49,160 nucleotides of DNA from Phenylobacterium sp. CCH9-H3 (GCF_001557235.1 NZ_LSJI01000075.1:1-49160), one strand, 5' to 3'. Counted from the first letter of the stretch, positions 1-7,869 are shown. Notes: generated from the sequence alone by a model not told the origin. Numbers and translations are program-made.

Positions 1-88
1 GCCTGCCGCGCTGAGCGTCTACCGTATTTCTGCGGCCCGATAATGCACTGAGGCCTGGTCCGCTTCGAAGCTGGGATCGCGGATCCAG

Positions 89-583
89 GTGATCGGCGGC
101 GCCGGGGTCGTCACGCGGGAGAAGACGCGCATCGAAGGCTTGGAGATCGCAGGGAGCTACAGCTGGCCGACCGGCGCGAAGGTCGGCGCGGCTTATGCGA
201 TGCTCAAGGGACGCTACGACAGCAATGGCGATGGCCGCACCGACAGGGACCTTGACGGCCGCAACATCGCGCCCGACCGACTGAACGCCTACGTCCAGGC
301 GCCTTTGAGTGACCGCCTTACGGGTCGCTTGCAGGCCTCCTATCTGATGGACCGCCAGTTCGATGGCGGCCTGCCGCAGCACGATTTCGACGGCTACGTC
401 CTAGTGGACGCCATCGCCACCTTTGATGCAGGTGACGCTGGCCGCCTCACCCTGGCGGTATCGAACCTGCTCGACGAATTCTACATGACCTACTTCTCGC
501 AAACGGCCACCTTCGTCACGAACACCGACTACGTGGCAGGCCGCGGGCGCGCGACAACGCTCCGCTGGCAGAAGGACTTCTGA
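89..583 (+). CDS. TonB-dependent receptor, C-terminal part (partial)
   Basis: This is the end of an outer-membrane TonB-dependent receptor. The 164 visible codons alternate beta strands and loops: 'IEGLEIAGSYSW' and 'NIAPDRLNAYVQAPL' are typical late barrel strands, 'VSNLLDEFYMTY' is the usual last-strand motif, and the chain ends in an aromatic residue (KDF), as outer-membrane barrels do. The ORF opens at a GTG, but this is not a true start because the family is several hundred residues longer. Upstream, the same frame has a TAA at 41-43, and receptor-like residues appear to switch frames across 1-88, so the gene may be broken or hold a sequence error. The PepSY protein follows 36 bases later, which suggests ferric-siderophore uptake. 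Confidence 0.75.
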   Translation: MIGGAGVVTREKTRIEGLEIAGSYSWPTGAKVGAAYAMLKGRYDSNGDGRTDRDLDGRNIAPDRLNAYVQAPLSDRLTGRLQASYLMDRQFDGGLPQHDFDGYVLVDAIATFDAGDAGRLTLAVSNLLDEFYMTYFSQTATFVTNTDYVAGRGRATTLRWQKDF

Positions 584-619
584 TGCCAGTCGGCGCCCAG
601 CAGTACAGATGCATACCCG

Positions 620-1672
620 ATGAGCTTGCTGCGTAAGGCGCATGCCTGGTGCGGGCTGATCCTCTGCATCCTTCTGGCGCCGATCGTGCTCAGTGGCTCG
701 GTCCTGGTGTTCAAGCCGCAGTGGATCAGGGCCACGGTGCCGGAAGCCCGAGTGCTGGCTGAGCCGACGGCGCCCGAAGCTGCGGCGACGATGCGGACGG
801 CGATGGGCCTGGGCGAAGTTCGCCGGGTGATGTTCGCGAACGAAGAGCTTGGCGTCCACCACGTGACGTTCGCAAACGGCCGCTCAGCCTATCTCGGCTT
901 CCGCGAGCCCACGCTCGTGAGCGAGTGGGCCAAGAACGGCCGGGTTGTCGATTTCCTTTTCGACCTGCACCATCATTACCTTTCGGGAGAGACGGGCACG
1001 AGAGTGGTCGGGGTGGTGGGACTAGCCACCTTGGCCATGGTAATCACAGGGCTCATAGTGTGGCTGCCGGCGGCGCGAAGCTTCCAGGCTCGCGTCTTCC
1101 CGAACCGTAGCGGCAGGGCCGGGTGGCTGGCGGCGCACCGCGACCTCGGCGTCCTCAGCGCGCCTCTTGTGGTGGTGCTGGTTTTGACGGGGACTTCACT
1201 CGCGCTCGGCGACTGGACAATCGCCGTTCTCCGGTTGCCCAAGGCGCAGGTTCCAGAGTCCGGCGCAGGCGCGGTCGACTGGGAGAGGGCGCTCGCCGCG
1301 GCGCAAGCCCGGTTCCCTTCCGCGCAGCTGAGGATCGCCACCCTACCGGACAAGCCGAAGGCGCCGGCGACGATCAGGCTGCGCCAGCCGCAGGAATGGC
1401 ACGCCAACGGCAGAACCATCGTCTACATCGATCCCGCGACCAGCGAGGTGCTCGCGGTGGAAGATCCCCTGAAATCGCCACTGCGCGCCCAGGTTTATGC
1501 GGCGGCATGGCCGATCCACGCATCCAAGGTGGGCGGCCTCGGTTGGCAGATTCTCAGCGTCATAACTGGAGTGAGCCTCTTCGCGCTTTCGCTGTACGGG
1601 GCCGAAGCTTATCGGAGAAGCATCTTCAGGCGGTCGCCCAGCAAACAGTCGCGACCTAGAAGTAGAGTTTGA
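620..1672 (+). CDS. PepSY-associated transmembrane protein (siderophore utilisation type)
   Basis: A 350-aa inner-membrane protein of the PepSY-TM family (PiuB/FegB-like), often coded beside ferric-siderophore receptors and thought to help reduce or release iron in the periplasm. Four hydrophobic segments are visible: about residues 12-33, 131-152, 178-200 and 312-333. The N-terminal 'LRKAHAWCGLILC' and 'DLHHHYLSGETG' near residue 117 are family hallmarks, the histidines being candidate haem or metal ligands. The ATG at 620 is 36 bases after the receptor stop and in the same frame. No strong ribosome site is seen, so translation may rely on the upstream gene. Substrate unknown. Confidence 0.8.
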   Translation: MSLLRKAHAWCGLILCILLAPIVLSGSVLVFKPQWIRATVPEARVLAEPTAPEAAATMRTAMGLGEVRRVMFANEELGVHHVTFANGRSAYLGFREPTLVSEWAKNGRVVDFLFDLHHHYLSGETGTRVVGVVGLATLAMVITGLIVWLPAARSFQARVFPNRSGRAGWLAAHRDLGVLSAPLVVVLVLTGTSLALGDWTIAVLRLPKAQVPESGAGAVDWERALAAAQARFPSAQLRIATLPDKPKAPATIRLRQPQEWHANGRTIVYIDPATSEVLAVEDPLKSPLRAQVYAAAWPIHASKVGGLGWQILSVITGVSLFALSLYGAEAYRRSIFRRSPSKQSRPRSRV

Positions 1673-2032
1673 GAGCCGATTTCCACGCGCTCCAGGCGGG
1701 GCGCGTCAGTATTCGCCTGAATGCGACTGACATGCGGCGCTATAGCGGGTTGAGTTATGCGAATCGTTGGATTTCCAAATCAGCCGAAGTCTGATCCAAG
1801 CTTCCTGCTAGGACGGGAGGCAGGCAGCGATGCCCCGACCTATTCGATGGATCTTCGAGACCGCACGCTGGCGGACATGAGTCGCGCGATGTGAATCTGC
1901 GGGCCACACTGTCACGTCAGGATCCAAATCGGGTGCAGATCGAGCACGCCGAAAACGCACGATCGGACGCTCCAGCGCCGCCCCCGTATTGCGTTCAGAC
2001 GCCGAAACAAGGGTTTGCGCGGGTATTCACAA
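1673..2032. other. Intergenic region between two convergent iron genes
   Basis: About 360 bases between the convergent PepSY gene and FecA-like receptor. I see no credible coding region. A loose inverted repeat (CAGGCG at 1694-1699 and CGCCTG at 1715-1720) might act as a transcript end, but no run of T follows. A short reading frame at 1830 with a GGGAGG in front codes only 16 residues and is not called. Confidence 0.4.
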
Positions 2033-4159
2033 TCAGAACGCCAGCTCCAGCCCGGCGATGAAGGTGCGCGGCTCGTTGACGAGCACGCCCCGCGCCCGGT
2101 CGACGATGAAGGTCTTGTCGGCCAGGTTTCGGACCGCAGCGGTCAGCTTGACCGGGGTGTTCGGCACGCGCCAGGCGGCCGCGAGGTTCAATTGCCAGGC
2201 GTCGTCGATCCGGCCCCGCTGGCCGTCGGCCGAGGGCGCGATCGTGTTGAGGTCGTCGGCGAACATGGCGCCGGTATAGACGCCCTCGATCTCGGCCTGG
2301 ACCTGACCGGTGTCGAAGCCGAACGCCATGCGGCCGACCCACTTGGGCGCATAGGGCAGGCGGTTGCCGCCGACCGGCACGTTGGTGAAGCCGGTGATGC
2401 TGGAGAACCGCCGGCCGCGGAACTCGGCCGTCTCCACCCAGGTGAAGGTCCCCTCGGCGTAGAAGTCGATCTGCGTGCCCATGGCGGCCTTGGACGAGAA
2501 GCTCGCCGCGCCCTCGATCCCCTGGTGACGGGTCTCGCCGGCGCTGGTCACGGTGCTGCCCACGCCGCCGGCGACCGAGGCCGGGATGATCTGGTTGTCG
2601 AAATCCATGCGGAAGGCGGTCAGCTCGCCGCGCACGCCCGGGACCGGCTCGACGCGTGCGCCCAGTTCCCAGTTGATGCTGCGCTCGGCCTCCAGCTCCA
2701 CCGAGCCGCCCGTGTTGGTGACCACGTCCTCGACCCGCGGCGGCGAGAAGCCGCGGTGCACCCCGGCGAACAGCGTCCAGCGCGGATCGGGCGACCAGGA
2801 GACGCCGAGACCGGGGATCCACTCGCTCAGATCCTGCTCGCCGCGCTGGCGGGCCATCTTGTTGGACCGCGAATAGTCGATCTGCTCGAAGCGGACGCCG
2901 GGGGTGACGGCCAGGGCGCCGAAATCGAAGGTGTTCTGTACGAAGCCGGAAAGGGCCCGCGCCTCCCGGACATTGTGCTCGCGCAGGCCCGCATTCACCG
3001 AGGTCCCCGCCGAGCGCGAGGTCGGGCGGTCGCCGTTGAGCTGGAAGCGCTCCTGGTTCTCGGCGTGGGCGCGAACGCCTGCTGTCAGGGTTCCGCCGAT
3101 CCCGCCGGCGGACCAGCCGGCGGTCAGGCGGGTCTCGGCGCCGAACATGTAGTACTGCCTAAGGCGCCCCTCGTTGCCGCAGGTGGTGTCGACATTGGCC
3201 ATGCCGCCGCAGGCCGGGTCGCTGGAGTCCGCCGGCCGCTGGGTCGAGTTGGATGACTGGCGCCACCAGTCCCGCTCGAAGGTCGCGACATAGAGCGCCG
3301 TGGTCAGCTGGACCTTCGGCGCGATCTGCCAGCCGTGGGACAGGGTCGCGCCGTAGCGCCAGAGGGTGAAGGCGTCGTTCCGGAACGGATTTCCGCGCGG
3401 ATCGGCCAGGTACTCGGCCTGGGTGAGGCCCGAATAGCTGACCTTGCTGTCCTCGTGGTAGCCGCTGAGCTTGAGGGTCAACTCCTGGGTCTCGGTGAGG
3501 CTGAGCACGCCCTTCAGGAACAGGTCGGCGTAGTTCAGGTCCTGGTTCTTGCGCACGCCCGCGCTGCGGCTGGCGGCGAAGCCTCCGAACAAGCCGAGCC
3601 GGCCGAAGGTGTCGCCGCCTTGCAGCACCACCTCACGGGTCTTGTTGTCGCCAACGCGCACGATCAGGCGGCCGGAGGAGTCGGCGGGCGGGCGGGGGGT
3701 GACATAGTTGATGACGCCGCCGACCGTATGCGGGCCGTAGATGATCTGGCCCGAACCCTTCAGCACCTCCACGCTGCTGAAGCGCTCCAGCGGCGGATGA
3801 TAGTAGGTCGCGTTGTCCCCATAGGGCGCATAGGTGAGGGGGACGCCGTCCTCGAGCAGCAGCACTTCGGTCGAGCGGGTGGGGTTGAGGCCGCGAAAGC
3901 CGATGTTGGGCCGCAGGCCCAGCCCTTCCTCCGAGCGGATATAGAGGCCGGGGACTCGCCGCAGCACGTCATTGATGCTCAGCGGTTGCGAACGCTCGAA
4001 CTCGGCGGCTGGCACGACGGTGGCTGCGCCGGGAATCTCCGCCGATGGCGCGGCGCCGATCACCACCAGTTCCGAAAGCGGGGCCCCTTCGTCGGCACGG
4101 GCGGAGGCGCCAAGCGCCAGGGCGAGACCGGAGACGGCGAGGAAAAGCTGCGAACGCAA
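2033..4159 (-). CDS. TonB-dependent receptor, FecA-like
   Basis: A complete 708-aa outer-membrane receptor. It has a signal peptide (about residues 1-22, cut after ASARA), then a plug domain at about 30-155 containing 'VPGLYIRSEEGLGLRPN', 'GFRGLNPTRSTEVLLLEDG' and 'YGPHTVGGVINYVTPRP', then a 22-strand barrel ending 'FIAGLELAF'. The plug, especially the 'LLEDGVPLTYAPYG' stretch, is closest to FecA-type ferric-citrate receptors. There is no extra N-terminal signalling domain between signal peptide and plug, so it probably does not run its own FecIR cascade. Four TTGCA repeats lie 24-71 bases upstream of the ATG, two of them forming an inverted repeat that could bind Fur. The real ligand cannot be read from sequence. 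Confidence 0.88.
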   Translation of the reverse strand: MRSQLFLAVSGLALALGASARADEGAPLSELVVIGAAPSAEIPGAATVVPAAEFERSQPLSINDVLRRVPGLYIRSEEGLGLRPNIGFRGLNPTRSTEVLLLEDGVPLTYAPYGDNATYYHPPLERFSSVEVLKGSGQIIYGPHTVGGVINYVTPRPPADSSGRLIVRVGDNKTREVVLQGGDTFGRLGLFGGFAASRSAGVRKNQDLNYADLFLKGVLSLTETQELTLKLSGYHEDSKVSYSGLTQAEYLADPRGNPFRNDAFTLWRYGATLSHGWQIAPKVQLTTALYVATFERDWWRQSSNSTQRPADSSDPACGGMANVDTTCGNEGRLRQYYMFGAETRLTAGWSAGGIGGTLTAGVRAHAENQERFQLNGDRPTSRSAGTSVNAGLREHNVREARALSGFVQNTFDFGALAVTPGVRFEQIDYSRSNKMARQRGEQDLSEWIPGLGVSWSPDPRWTLFAGVHRGFSPPRVEDVVTNTGGSVELEAERSINWELGARVEPVPGVRGELTAFRMDFDNQIIPASVAGGVGSTVTSAGETRHQGIEGAASFSSKAAMGTQIDFYAEGTFTWVETAEFRGRRFSSITGFTNVPVGGNRLPYAPKWVGRMAFGFDTGQVQAEIEGVYTGAMFADDLNTIAPSADGQRGRIDDAWQLNLAAAWRVPNTPVKLTAAVRNLADKTFIVDRARGVLVNEPRTFIAGLELAF

Positions 4160-4182
4160 TAGGGCCCCCAGTTGCGATTAAG

Positions 4183-4230
4183 TTGCAGGCGCATTGATCT
4201 GAATTGCAGCGAGATTGCAAGTCATTTGCA
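4183..4230 (-). promoter_or_regulatory. Candidate iron/regulator operator: four TTGCA repeats
   Basis: Read on the plus strand, TTGCA starts at 4183, 4204, 4215 and 4226, that is with 21, 11 and 11 bases between starts. The last two also form an inverted repeat (TGCAA-GTCAT-TTGCA, 4216-4230). The block lies 24-71 bases upstream of the FecA-like receptor start. An inverted repeat would suit Fur, whereas direct repeats at 11 bp would suit an OmpR-type regulator. Assignment is inference. Confidence 0.45.
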
Positions 4231-4586
4231 GGGCGTACCTTGGGGGCGTAACGGGTCGGGCCATGTGCAGGCTGTTCTACAGGCAAGTCCCGCTTGGCCG
4301 CCGCGTCACTCTCCGACGTGATGTCCCAATGTCGGGTTTTGGACGCTCGCCCACCCAATAACAGCCATACAGCTTAGGCACAGGCTGCGTGGGGATTGGC
4401 GTCTCGCAGGCGCGCTCCGGGTGGTCGGCCAGATCGAGAGAAAATAGTGCTTGATCCTCGCCCCAAGGGCCGCCGGATCGATCCGCTCTCGTCAAGCGTC
4501 TGGCGCGTCAATCAAAAAGAGGGTATATCTGTCTCGCTCTATGTTGCTGATATTGCTCGACAATTTCCGATAAGATATATTGTCTG
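4231..4586. other. Intergenic region, no gene recognised
   Basis: About 350 bases separate the receptor operator from the antitoxin stop. The part at 4500-4590 is clearly more AT-rich than its surroundings, as often seen at the edge of acquired DNA. Short open frames exist on both strands but none has a convincing ribosome site or family likeness. Confidence 0.35.
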
Positions 4587-4904
4587 TTAAGCGAATTCCC
4601 GAACTCTAATCTCTCCCGGCCCATCATGACGACGGCCGATCGAAATCTCGATGTCGTGGCCGAGCGCCTGCAGGCACTCTTCGAGTTTGGCCTGGCTGAT
4701 GTCGTCCAGCTTGCCGCGGGTGATCAAAGACAGCTTAGGCTGCGCGATTGGCAAAAGGGCGGCCGCTTCACGCTGGCTCAAGCCCATCTCGGCAATTGAA
4801 CGGGCGAGGCGCTGCGCAAGCTTCGCCTTGACGATGAACCCTCGGTCAAGATCAAGTTGGTCCAGAACGCTTTGACCGGCTTGGGTCCTATATCCGCTCA
4901 TCAT
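4587..4904 (-). CDS. HigA-like XRE antitoxin
   Basis: A 105-aa helix-turn-helix protein, the likely antitoxin of a type II toxin-antitoxin pair. The DNA-binding motif is at about residues 42-62 ('LSQREAAALLPIAQPKLSLI'), followed by 'GKLDDISQAKLEECLQALG', typical of the small XRE antitoxins (HTH_37 type) that pair with Gp49/HigB toxins. Antitoxins of this kind bind and silence the toxin and repress their own promoter. Its ATG overlaps the toxin stop by four bases (ATGA, 4901-4904), so toxin comes first and translation is coupled, the HigBA order. A second Met at 4901 is an alternative start. Confidence 0.85.
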   Translation of the reverse strand: MMSGYRTQAGQSVLDQLDLDRGFIVKAKLAQRLARSIAEMGLSQREAAALLPIAQPKLSLITRGKLDDISQAKLEECLQALGHDIEISIGRRHDGPGEIRVREFA

Positions 4905-5272
4905 GATCCTCGCTTCTTCAGTTTCGCTTTTTCCGACTCGATCTTCTTCACCTCGGCGAGGCGCGCTTCAATGGTTTCCTTATCGCGGCTCGGTAGCGAG
5001 CGACCTTTTGTCGATTTCTTCTTGAAGCAATGCAGCACATAAACGACGTCCTCGAAGTGCGCTGTGTAGACTGCACGGTAGGTGTCTCCGTCGTCGTCCT
5101 CTAAAATTTCGACCAGGGCCGGCTTAAAGCCCGAAAGTGTCTTGGCATCCTCATAGGGTAGGTTGTTCTGGGCGAGACCGAGGGCGAAGCCAAAGGTCTG
5201 GCGGACCTTGGCCGGCATTTCCAAGAGGTCTTTGTAGGTGCTGCCGCGCCAATCGATCTCCCGTTCATCCAT
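4901..5272 (-). CDS. HigB/RelE-like toxin, phage Gp49-like family
   Basis: A 123-aa protein of the phage-derived Gp49-like/HigB family (RelE superfamily), expected to cleave mRNA at the ribosome. Recognisable pieces are 'DLLEMPAKVRQTFGFALGLAQ' near the N-terminus, 'LVEILEDDDGDTYRAVYTAHF' and 'VVYVLHCFKKKSTKG' in the core, and a Lys/Glu-rich tail (about residues 90-123). The basic core residues would sit at the active site. It is the first gene of the pair, and a palindrome (5302-5319) lies 30-47 bases upstream of the start. The neighbouring recombinase fits a mobile or island-stabilising role. Confidence 0.85.
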   Translation of the reverse strand: MDEREIDWRGSTYKDLLEMPAKVRQTFGFALGLAQNNLPYEDAKTLSGFKPALVEILEDDDGDTYRAVYTAHFEDVVYVLHCFKKKSTKGRSLPSRDKETIEARLAEVKKIESEKAKLKKRGS

Positions 5273-5301
5273 CGCCGATCACAGATCCACAACGCAGGTG
5301 T

Positions 5302-5319
5302 GATACCGGAAATGGTATC
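5302..5319. promoter_or_regulatory. Palindromic operator of the toxin-antitoxin operon
   Basis: GATACC-GGAAAT-GGTATC is a perfect 6+6 inverted repeat with a 6-base centre, 30 bases upstream of the toxin ATG. Its position and size fit the autorepressor site of a HigA-type antitoxin. The assignment rests on position only. Confidence 0.6.
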
Positions 5320-5360
5320 GGCGCGCAAGGGTTCCAATATGAACGCTGCAGGCCGCCGGC

Positions 5361-6326
5361 TCAAAGGCCAAGCTTACCCGCCGGCGCCGTTTTGGAAAGC
5401 TTGGCGCGGCGCACGTAGCTCCGCATGGTCGTCAGGCTGCGATGCCGCGTATGGCCCATGATCTCCTCGTCCGGCACGCCGTTGCGATAGGCCGTGGTGA
5501 CGAAACCCGCCCGGAGCCCATGCGGGCTGACCGGTTCCGCCAGGGTGCCTTTGATGCCCGCTTGGGCGGCCCGCCGCAGCAGGATCTGCCGCACAGCGTC
5601 TTCGCTGAGGCGACGCGCTTCGACTCGGCCGCCCTTGTTAACCTTTCGGAACACCGGGCCGGTTTTGATCGCGGCGACTTCGAGCCAACGTCGTAGCGCC
5701 CGGATCGGGCAGGTGGCCTCGTGGCGACCGTAGACGATCATGATCTCGACGCCTTCGCCTTCCTTGTCAGTCTTGGACTTCACGAGCAGCAGCTTCACGC
5801 CGCCGTCCGACCAGGCCAGGTGTTCGACATCGAGGGCGACCAGTTCAGAGCGCCGGAGCGCCCCGGAGAAGCAGACCAGGAGCAACGCACGATCCCGGTC
5901 GCCGGCGAGGCCGGGTTCGCAGATCCCGCTGAACCTCTTCAGCTCGCTCGTGGTCAGCGCCGCCGACCGCCGACCGCGGCTGCCGTGGGTGCGGCCGATG
6001 CCGCGCAGCGTCTCGCGGATCGCCGGGTGTTTTGTGTCGAGCGGATGGCCAGCGACGCCCGACGCCCGGGCTATGGCGGCCACCCGCCGGCGCAGGGTCT
6101 GCATGGCGTAGCCTTCGCCCGCCGCCGCCAGATAGGCGCCGACCACCTCGGGCGTCGCCGGCAGCGCCGTCATGGCGTGGCGCGCGCACCAGGCTTCGTA
6201 GTTCTTCATGTCGGAGGCGTAGGCGCGCAAGGTCGCCGGCGCGTCGGCCGCGTCCTGATAGGCTTGCGCCTTGGCTATCGCCATGGCGGCGCGGGCTGTT
6301 GGCGGCTTCGTCGTTGAGGCGTCCAC
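5361..6326 (-). CDS. Tyrosine recombinase / phage-type integrase
   Basis: A 321-aa site-specific recombinase. The N-terminal SAM-like core-binding domain covers about residues 15-110 and the catalytic domain about 120-315. The active-site set is complete: R158 (in GALRRSEL), K185 (in KSKTDKEG), H269 and R272 (in SPHGLRAG), H292 (in MGHTRH) and the nucleophile Y304 (in MRSYVRR). The start is a GTG with GGAG five bases before it. The family cuts and rejoins DNA at short att sites to integrate or excise elements. It sits beside the toxin-antitoxin pair and upstream of the restriction-modification cassette, so it may have brought them in. No tRNA or obvious att duplication is visible. Confidence 0.92.
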   Translation of the reverse strand: MDASTTKPPTARAAMAIAKAQAYQDAADAPATLRAYASDMKNYEAWCARHAMTALPATPEVVGAYLAAAGEGYAMQTLRRRVAAIARASGVAGHPLDTKHPAIRETLRGIGRTHGSRGRRSAALTTSELKRFSGICEPGLAGDRDRALLLVCFSGALRRSELVALDVEHLAWSDGGVKLLLVKSKTDKEGEGVEIMIVYGRHEATCPIRALRRWLEVAAIKTGPVFRKVNKGGRVEARRLSEDAVRQILLRRAAQAGIKGTLAEPVSPHGLRAGFVTTAYRNGVPDEEIMGHTRHRSLTTMRSYVRRAKLSKTAPAGKLGL

Positions 6327-6718
6327 CAGGGCTCCAGAGAGCGGATTACACGCGATAATGATCCTTCTCGCGCGTTATTTTTCTCTTAGTCGATAGCTGG
6401 TTTCGGCATTGATGCGCCAGCTGACATTCCGTTACTCCCGCACATCCAACATGGCCTGTGCCTAGTGGCTCGGTCGATCTTCAACGCCACCGATCTCAAT
6501 CCTGACCGCAGCGACTTCAACCACCTGTTCAAGGACAACAAGCGCTTCCTGGCGGATTGCGCAGCTTTACCTATCGTCCTAGGCGCGCTAACGCGCCGGA
6601 TCTCCACGGTCCGAGCCCCAAGAATAACTTCCAGGTGGCGATCACGGATTGGATCGGCGCAAGTGCCAGCCAAATCCGCAGCACACGTGACGGCTTGGTC
6701 CAAGCCGCTGAGGCCCAA
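6327..6718. other. Intergenic region with possible gene remnants
   Basis: No intact gene is recognised. A plus-strand frame from a GTG at 6465 reads 'NPDRSDFNHLFKDNKRFLAD' with protein-like composition, and a second frame slightly downstream reads 'NNFQVAITDWIGASASQIR'. The jump between frames suggests a decayed gene of unknown family. The CGCG-flanked AT-rich stretch at 6345-6375 lies just upstream of the recombinase start and may hold its promoter. Confidence 0.3.
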
Positions 6719-6879
6719 CTAGACCTTGATGTCGATTCCGTCCGTCCATTTGGTGTTGTGGGACGTCTCGCCGCTGGCGTGGCTCGTCTCGGGTTTCACC
6801 GCCGGCTCGGCCGGCTACTGGGGCCGGTCCGCCTGAGCCAGGACCGCGGAGCTCCCGGGCTGGTGGCGGAGACGTTCAT
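6719..6879 (-). pseudogene. Decayed copy of the 53-aa small protein gene at 21788-21949
   Basis: The minus strand starts 'MNVSAT' and ends 'HASGETSHNTK' ... 'DIDIKV'-like residues (exactly 'GIDIKV'), matching the intact 53-aa gene near 21.9 kb at both ends. The block is 161 bases against 162 in the intact copy: one base has been lost after about codon 7, and a TAG interrupts the restored frame in the middle. A GGTGAGG lies before the ATG. It is therefore a broken paralogue, not a working gene. It lies between the recombinase and the restriction cassette. Confidence 0.7.
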
Positions 6880-6985
6880 CCTCACCGTCAAACGGCTTCT
6901 GCGCACGTGTGTATACACCGTTTTGCAAGGTCACCGGCCTACGCGCAGGTGAAAGCTCCTGGGACTTGCCGCGACCGTCGCTACA

Positions 6986-7561
6986 TCACCTCGCGCCTCG
7001 ATCTCGTTGCAGAGCGACCTCAGCGAACCGATGAAGGTCGTGATCCGTTCGCCCGTAGAGTCGCGCAATCCCCCCTTCCACAACATCGAGACCGACCTCG
7101 GCCGCCTCGGCGATCGCCATAACCTCCGGGGCCGCCTCGCGTGGAAGGAAGAAGGCGACGTGCGGAAATATGGCCGTATGGTGCCCCCCAAAGCCGCCCG
7201 CATTGCAGCTGCTGACGGTCGTCGCCCCCAACGCCGACAGCGCCAGGGTCGCGCCGATCACGCCAATATCGAGACCCCAAAGATCCTCCTCCGGCAGGAA
7301 AGCGTCCTCCCGCTCGTGCTCATAGAGTTCAGCCTCCTCGTTGAGCCCAGCGCTCGCCGCGAACCGCTGGAAGAGCGCCGCCTCTTGGGCCAGCGCATCG
7401 GCAACCTGGTCCCAGCTGGCCCCGCGCATATCCCGGTATTGCTGGTTGCCCTGCAGCCCGTCGTCTTCGCCGGCGTCAGCCTCCTCGTCGGAGAGAACCG
7501 CCAGCGCATCAAGGTCGAGTTCGCGAACGATGGCCACGGAGTAGATGCGCGATCCGGTCAT
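6986..7561 (-). CDS. Hypothetical protein with Cys/Gly-His core
   Basis: A 191-aa protein of no family I can name. The N-terminal half is very acidic ('LSDEEADAGEDDGL'); the C-terminal half holds a more conserved-looking core, 'LGATTVSSCNAGGFGGHH', with one Cys, a Gly run and two His, followed by 'FFLPREAAPEVMAIAEAAEV'. There is no signal peptide or clear membrane segment. The ATG is preceded by a GGAAGGCGAGG ribosome site. It is divergent from the ribbon-helix-helix/methyltransferase cassette and shares its control region, so it may belong functionally to that island. Function unknown. Confidence 0.6.
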   Translation of the reverse strand: MTGSRIYSVAIVRELDLDALAVLSDEEADAGEDDGLQGNQQYRDMRGASWDQVADALAQEAALFQRFAASAGLNEEAELYEHEREDAFLPEEDLWGLDIGVIGATLALSALGATTVSSCNAGGFGGHHTAIFPHVAFFLPREAAPEVMAIAEAAEVGLDVVEGGIARLYGRTDHDLHRFAEVALQRDRGAR

Positions 7562-7638
7562 CCTCGCCTTCCCTCGTGGTCCTTGCCCCGCCGCCTGAAA
7601 AGAACAAAATGGAAACTACGCTCGACGGGGCGCCTATG

Positions 7639-7657
7639 TGGCGCCACTCTGGCGCCA
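7639..7657. promoter_or_regulatory. Tandem 8-bp palindromes, likely operator of the ribbon-helix-helix repressor
   Basis: TGGCGCCA occurs twice, at 7639-7646 and 7650-7657, with three bases between, an 11-bp period that places both boxes on the same face of the helix. Each box is a perfect palindrome. Ribbon-helix-helix dimers (for example MetJ) bind such tandem 8-bp boxes. The second box overlaps a possible ATG start of the RHH gene, fitting autorepression. Confidence 0.55.
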
Positions 7658-7869
7658 TGCTACTTGATTCGAAAACGGCGACGGTCCGCACCCTAGACCG
7701 GATCAATCTGCGGCTCCCGGGCGAAACCTTCGACGCCATTGATGCGGCCCGAGGCGCTCGTCCGGGGAACATCTCGCGTAACACTTGGATAACCGAAGCG
7801 GTCAAAGAGAAATTGGCCCGTGATCGCGCAGAGAACGGCCAAGGAAAAGGCGGCGCGGGCGATGCCTAG
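7657..7869 (+). CDS. Ribbon-helix-helix DNA-binding protein
   Basis: A small CopG/Arc-type protein. The ribbon-helix-helix core is 'RINLRLPGETFDAIDAA' then 'NISRNTWITEAVKEKLAR', followed by a flexible Gly/Ala tail. The start is uncertain: ATG 7657 (70 aa, beginning MLLDSK) keeps just the conserved domain, while ATG 7636, ATG 7609 and GTG 7576 are in frame upstream. The coding end overlaps the methyltransferase ATG by eight bases, so they are one transcript. With the tandem palindromes at its start, it is probably the cassette's own repressor, the role played by C proteins in other restriction-modification systems. That role is inference. Confidence 0.72.
   Translation: MLLDSKTATVRTLDRINLRLPGETFDAIDAARGARPGNISRNTWITEAVKEKLARDRAENGQGKGGAGDA

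Noticed and set aside
2015..3256. Plus-strand 413-codon frame opposite the FecA-like receptor
   Set aside because: His/Gly/Arg-rich antisense frame without domain features.
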